7,137 nt of DNA. Source: Fidelibacterota bacterium. Lineage in GTDB: Bacteria > Marinisomatota > Marinisomatia > Marinisomatales > UBA1611. The notes beneath the pieces were generated by a model. That model was not told where the DNA came from. It did not search any database and was given only the letters and a program-made list of their open reading frames with translations. Below are positions 5,958 to 7,137 of this stretch, piece after piece (the stretch's first letter is position 1; the number at the start of each line of letters is the position of its first letter). Where the stretch lies: contig PBKF01000048.1 of assembly GCA_002722105.1 (NCBI GenBank), forward strand, positions 1 to 7,137, in the 5' to 3' direction. Made by a program: the position numbers and the translations under genes.

Positions 5958-7114
5958 TTGTTTACTATTGTTTTAATGACTAAATCTATTGATTCATTTT
6001 TCAAATTATATGATGAAGGCAAGCATAAACTATTATTAGCAAGCTCATTTGCTTTTTCAATTTTGTAACTCTGGAATTCTCTATAAGGCTTTTGCAGATG
6101 ATTTAAAGCCCAAACTGGTCTTGTCTGAATATTCATTTCTTCAAGCCTATTCATCAGAGAATCTGATGTTTCTCCAAAAATATCAGATTTAATTTGCAAC
6201 AAATTCAACCAATGATTATTTCTTGAATAATTTGGTCCTTTATCTATGGAAATACCATTAAACCTATCTATTCCTTTAACATAACTATTATGAATTTCCT
6301 TCTTTCGATCTAATATAGCTGGCAATTGTTCCAGCTGGGCAACTCCTACAGCTGCCTGAATATTAGTAAGCCGAAAATTATACCCCACTTCATCATGAAT
6401 ATATCTAACTGGGTCATTTTTAGCCTGGGTTGTAAGGTATTTTGCTTTTTCAGCAATGTCTTGATCATCTGTTAATATCATTCCACCGCCTCCAGTAGTT
6501 ATAATCTTATTCCCATTAAATGATAAACATCCAATTTTTCCAACGGTTCCAGTATGTTTACCTGAATAATCCCCATCTATGAAAATTGTTCCAAGGCTTT
6601 CGCTCGCATCTTCAACTACGGCAATATTTCTCTCTTTACAAAGTGGTATTAGCTCATCTAGCCAAACAGAATTTCCCCATACATGTACTGGTAAAATTGC
6701 TGAAATTTTGGCATTTGTGTTTTTATTATACGTTTTTCCATTTTTAAAATATGTTTCTTCATTGATAAACTTTATTGTTTTTTCAATATCCATATTGTAA
6801 AACGAATCAGCATCCATAAAAATAGGGGAAGCAGAATTATATAAAACTACATTAATTGGAGATATAAAAGTTACAGTTGGGACTATGACTTCATCTCCAT
6901 TTACTACACCAACTAATCGCAAACTTACCTGTAAAGCAGATGTTCCATTTACACAAGCGACTGCATGTTTAGCGCCAGTATATTCAGCAATTCTTTTTTC
7001 GAAAAGATCAACATATTTTCCAGCAGAAGAGACCCATTCAGTTTCTATGCATTCCCTTACATATTCCCATTCTTTTCCTTTCAGCGATGGTACAGAAAGT
7101 GGAATCTTATACAT
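5954..7114 (-). CDS. legC: PLP-dependent nucleotide-sugar 4-aminotransferase, LegC type (DegT/DnrJ/EryC1 family)
   Basis: The enzyme transfers an amino group, usually from glutamate, to C4 of a 4-keto-6-deoxy nucleotide sugar. The 386 residues are the normal length for LegC. It opens with IPLSVPSLKGKEW and then ETEWVSSAGKYV (24-35), typical of this subgroup. The phosphate-binding NGTSAL is at 56-61, the PLP-pyridine Asp169 is in VEDASES, the Schiff-base Lys203 is in FNGNKIITTGGGG (199-211), and the dimer-contact stretch YNFRLTNIQAA is at 245-255. The ATG start at 7114 has AGGA at 7125-7122, eight bases upstream. It is the first gene in the window, but only 23 bases precede it, so the operon's promoter and the dehydratase that should supply its substrate lie outside. 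Related PseC or PglE enzymes are possible alternatives, but the downstream LegG and LegI genes favour LegC. Confidence 0.92.
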   Translation of the reverse strand: MYKIPLSVPSLKGKEWEYVRECIETEWVSSAGKYVDLFEKRIAEYTGAKHAVACVNGTSALQVSLRLVGVVNGDEVIVPTVTFISPINVVLYNSASPIFMDADSFYNMDIEKTIKFINEETYFKNGKTYNKNTNAKISAILPVHVWGNSVWLDELIPLCKERNIAVVEDASESLGTIFIDGDYSGKHTGTVGKIGCLSFNGNKIITTGGGGMILTDDQDIAEKAKYLTTQAKNDPVRYIHDEVGYNFRLTNIQAAVGVAQLEQLPAILDRKKEIHNSYVKGIDRFNGISIDKGPNYSRNNHWLNLLQIKSDIFGETSDSLMNRLEEMNIQTRPVWALNHLQKPYREFQSYKIEKANELANNSLCLPSSYNLKNESIDLVIKTIVNK

Positions 7115-7137
7115 TATATTTTCCTATCTTATAAGAG

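Noticed and set aside
7128..7135. CTTATAAG palindrome upstream of legC
   Set aside because: Eight bases at the very edge of an AT-rich window are not enough to call an operator or promoter.

Overview
The window is one block of seven complete genes and one truncated gene, all on the minus strand and read from right to left. It has no non-coding gap longer than a few bases. Together the genes form most of a nonulosonic (sialic-acid-like) acid pathway of the legionaminic acid type, the kind that feeds O-antigen, capsule or flagellin glycan synthesis. The DNA is AT-rich and patchy in composition, and has recognisable Shine-Dalgarno sites. This fits an accessory surface-polysaccharide island in a Gram-negative bacterium, such as a marine or enteric gammaproteobacterium or a relative of Campylobacter. 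Nothing here fixes the genus.

In transcription order the genes are: a LegC-type sugar aminotransferase (7114-5954); a short sugar N-formyltransferase (5957-5298); a LegI/NeuB-type synthase (best start GTG 5293, to 4292); a LegG/NeuC-type hydrolysing 2-epimerase (4295-3135); a PtmE-type nucleotidyltransferase with two CBS domains in front (3138-2092); a LegF/NeuA-type CMP-nonulosonate cytidylyltransferase (2095-1376); a HisF-like cyclase/ammonia-accepting subunit (1404-565); and a HisH-like glutamine amidotransferase (GTG 581, running off the left edge after 193 codons). Four junctions are ATGA stop/start overlaps, one is a 4-base gap, and the last two genes overlap their predecessors by 29 and 17 bases. 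This is a single translationally coupled operon. Its first gene (a LegB-type 4,6-dehydratase is expected) and its promoter lie beyond the right edge.

Inferred pathway: PtmE makes a nucleotide-activated amino sugar and an external dehydratase makes the 4-keto-6-deoxy sugar. LegC puts on the 4-amino group. The formyltransferase then formylates that amine, at the step where LegH would normally acetylate it. LegG removes the nucleotide and inverts C2, LegI condenses the product with phosphoenolpyruvate, and LegF activates it with CMP. The HisH/HisF pair next to a nonulosonate operon is the known sign of conversion of an N-acetyl group to an N-acetamidino group, which needs a WbpG/PseA-like amidotransferase probably located beyond the left edge.

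The most interesting reading is that the operon makes an unusual nonulosonic acid carrying both a 7-N-formyl and a 5-N-acetamidino group. This prediction rests on gene content and motifs, not on chemistry. No RNA genes, mobile elements, CRISPR arrays, promoters or terminators were seen.
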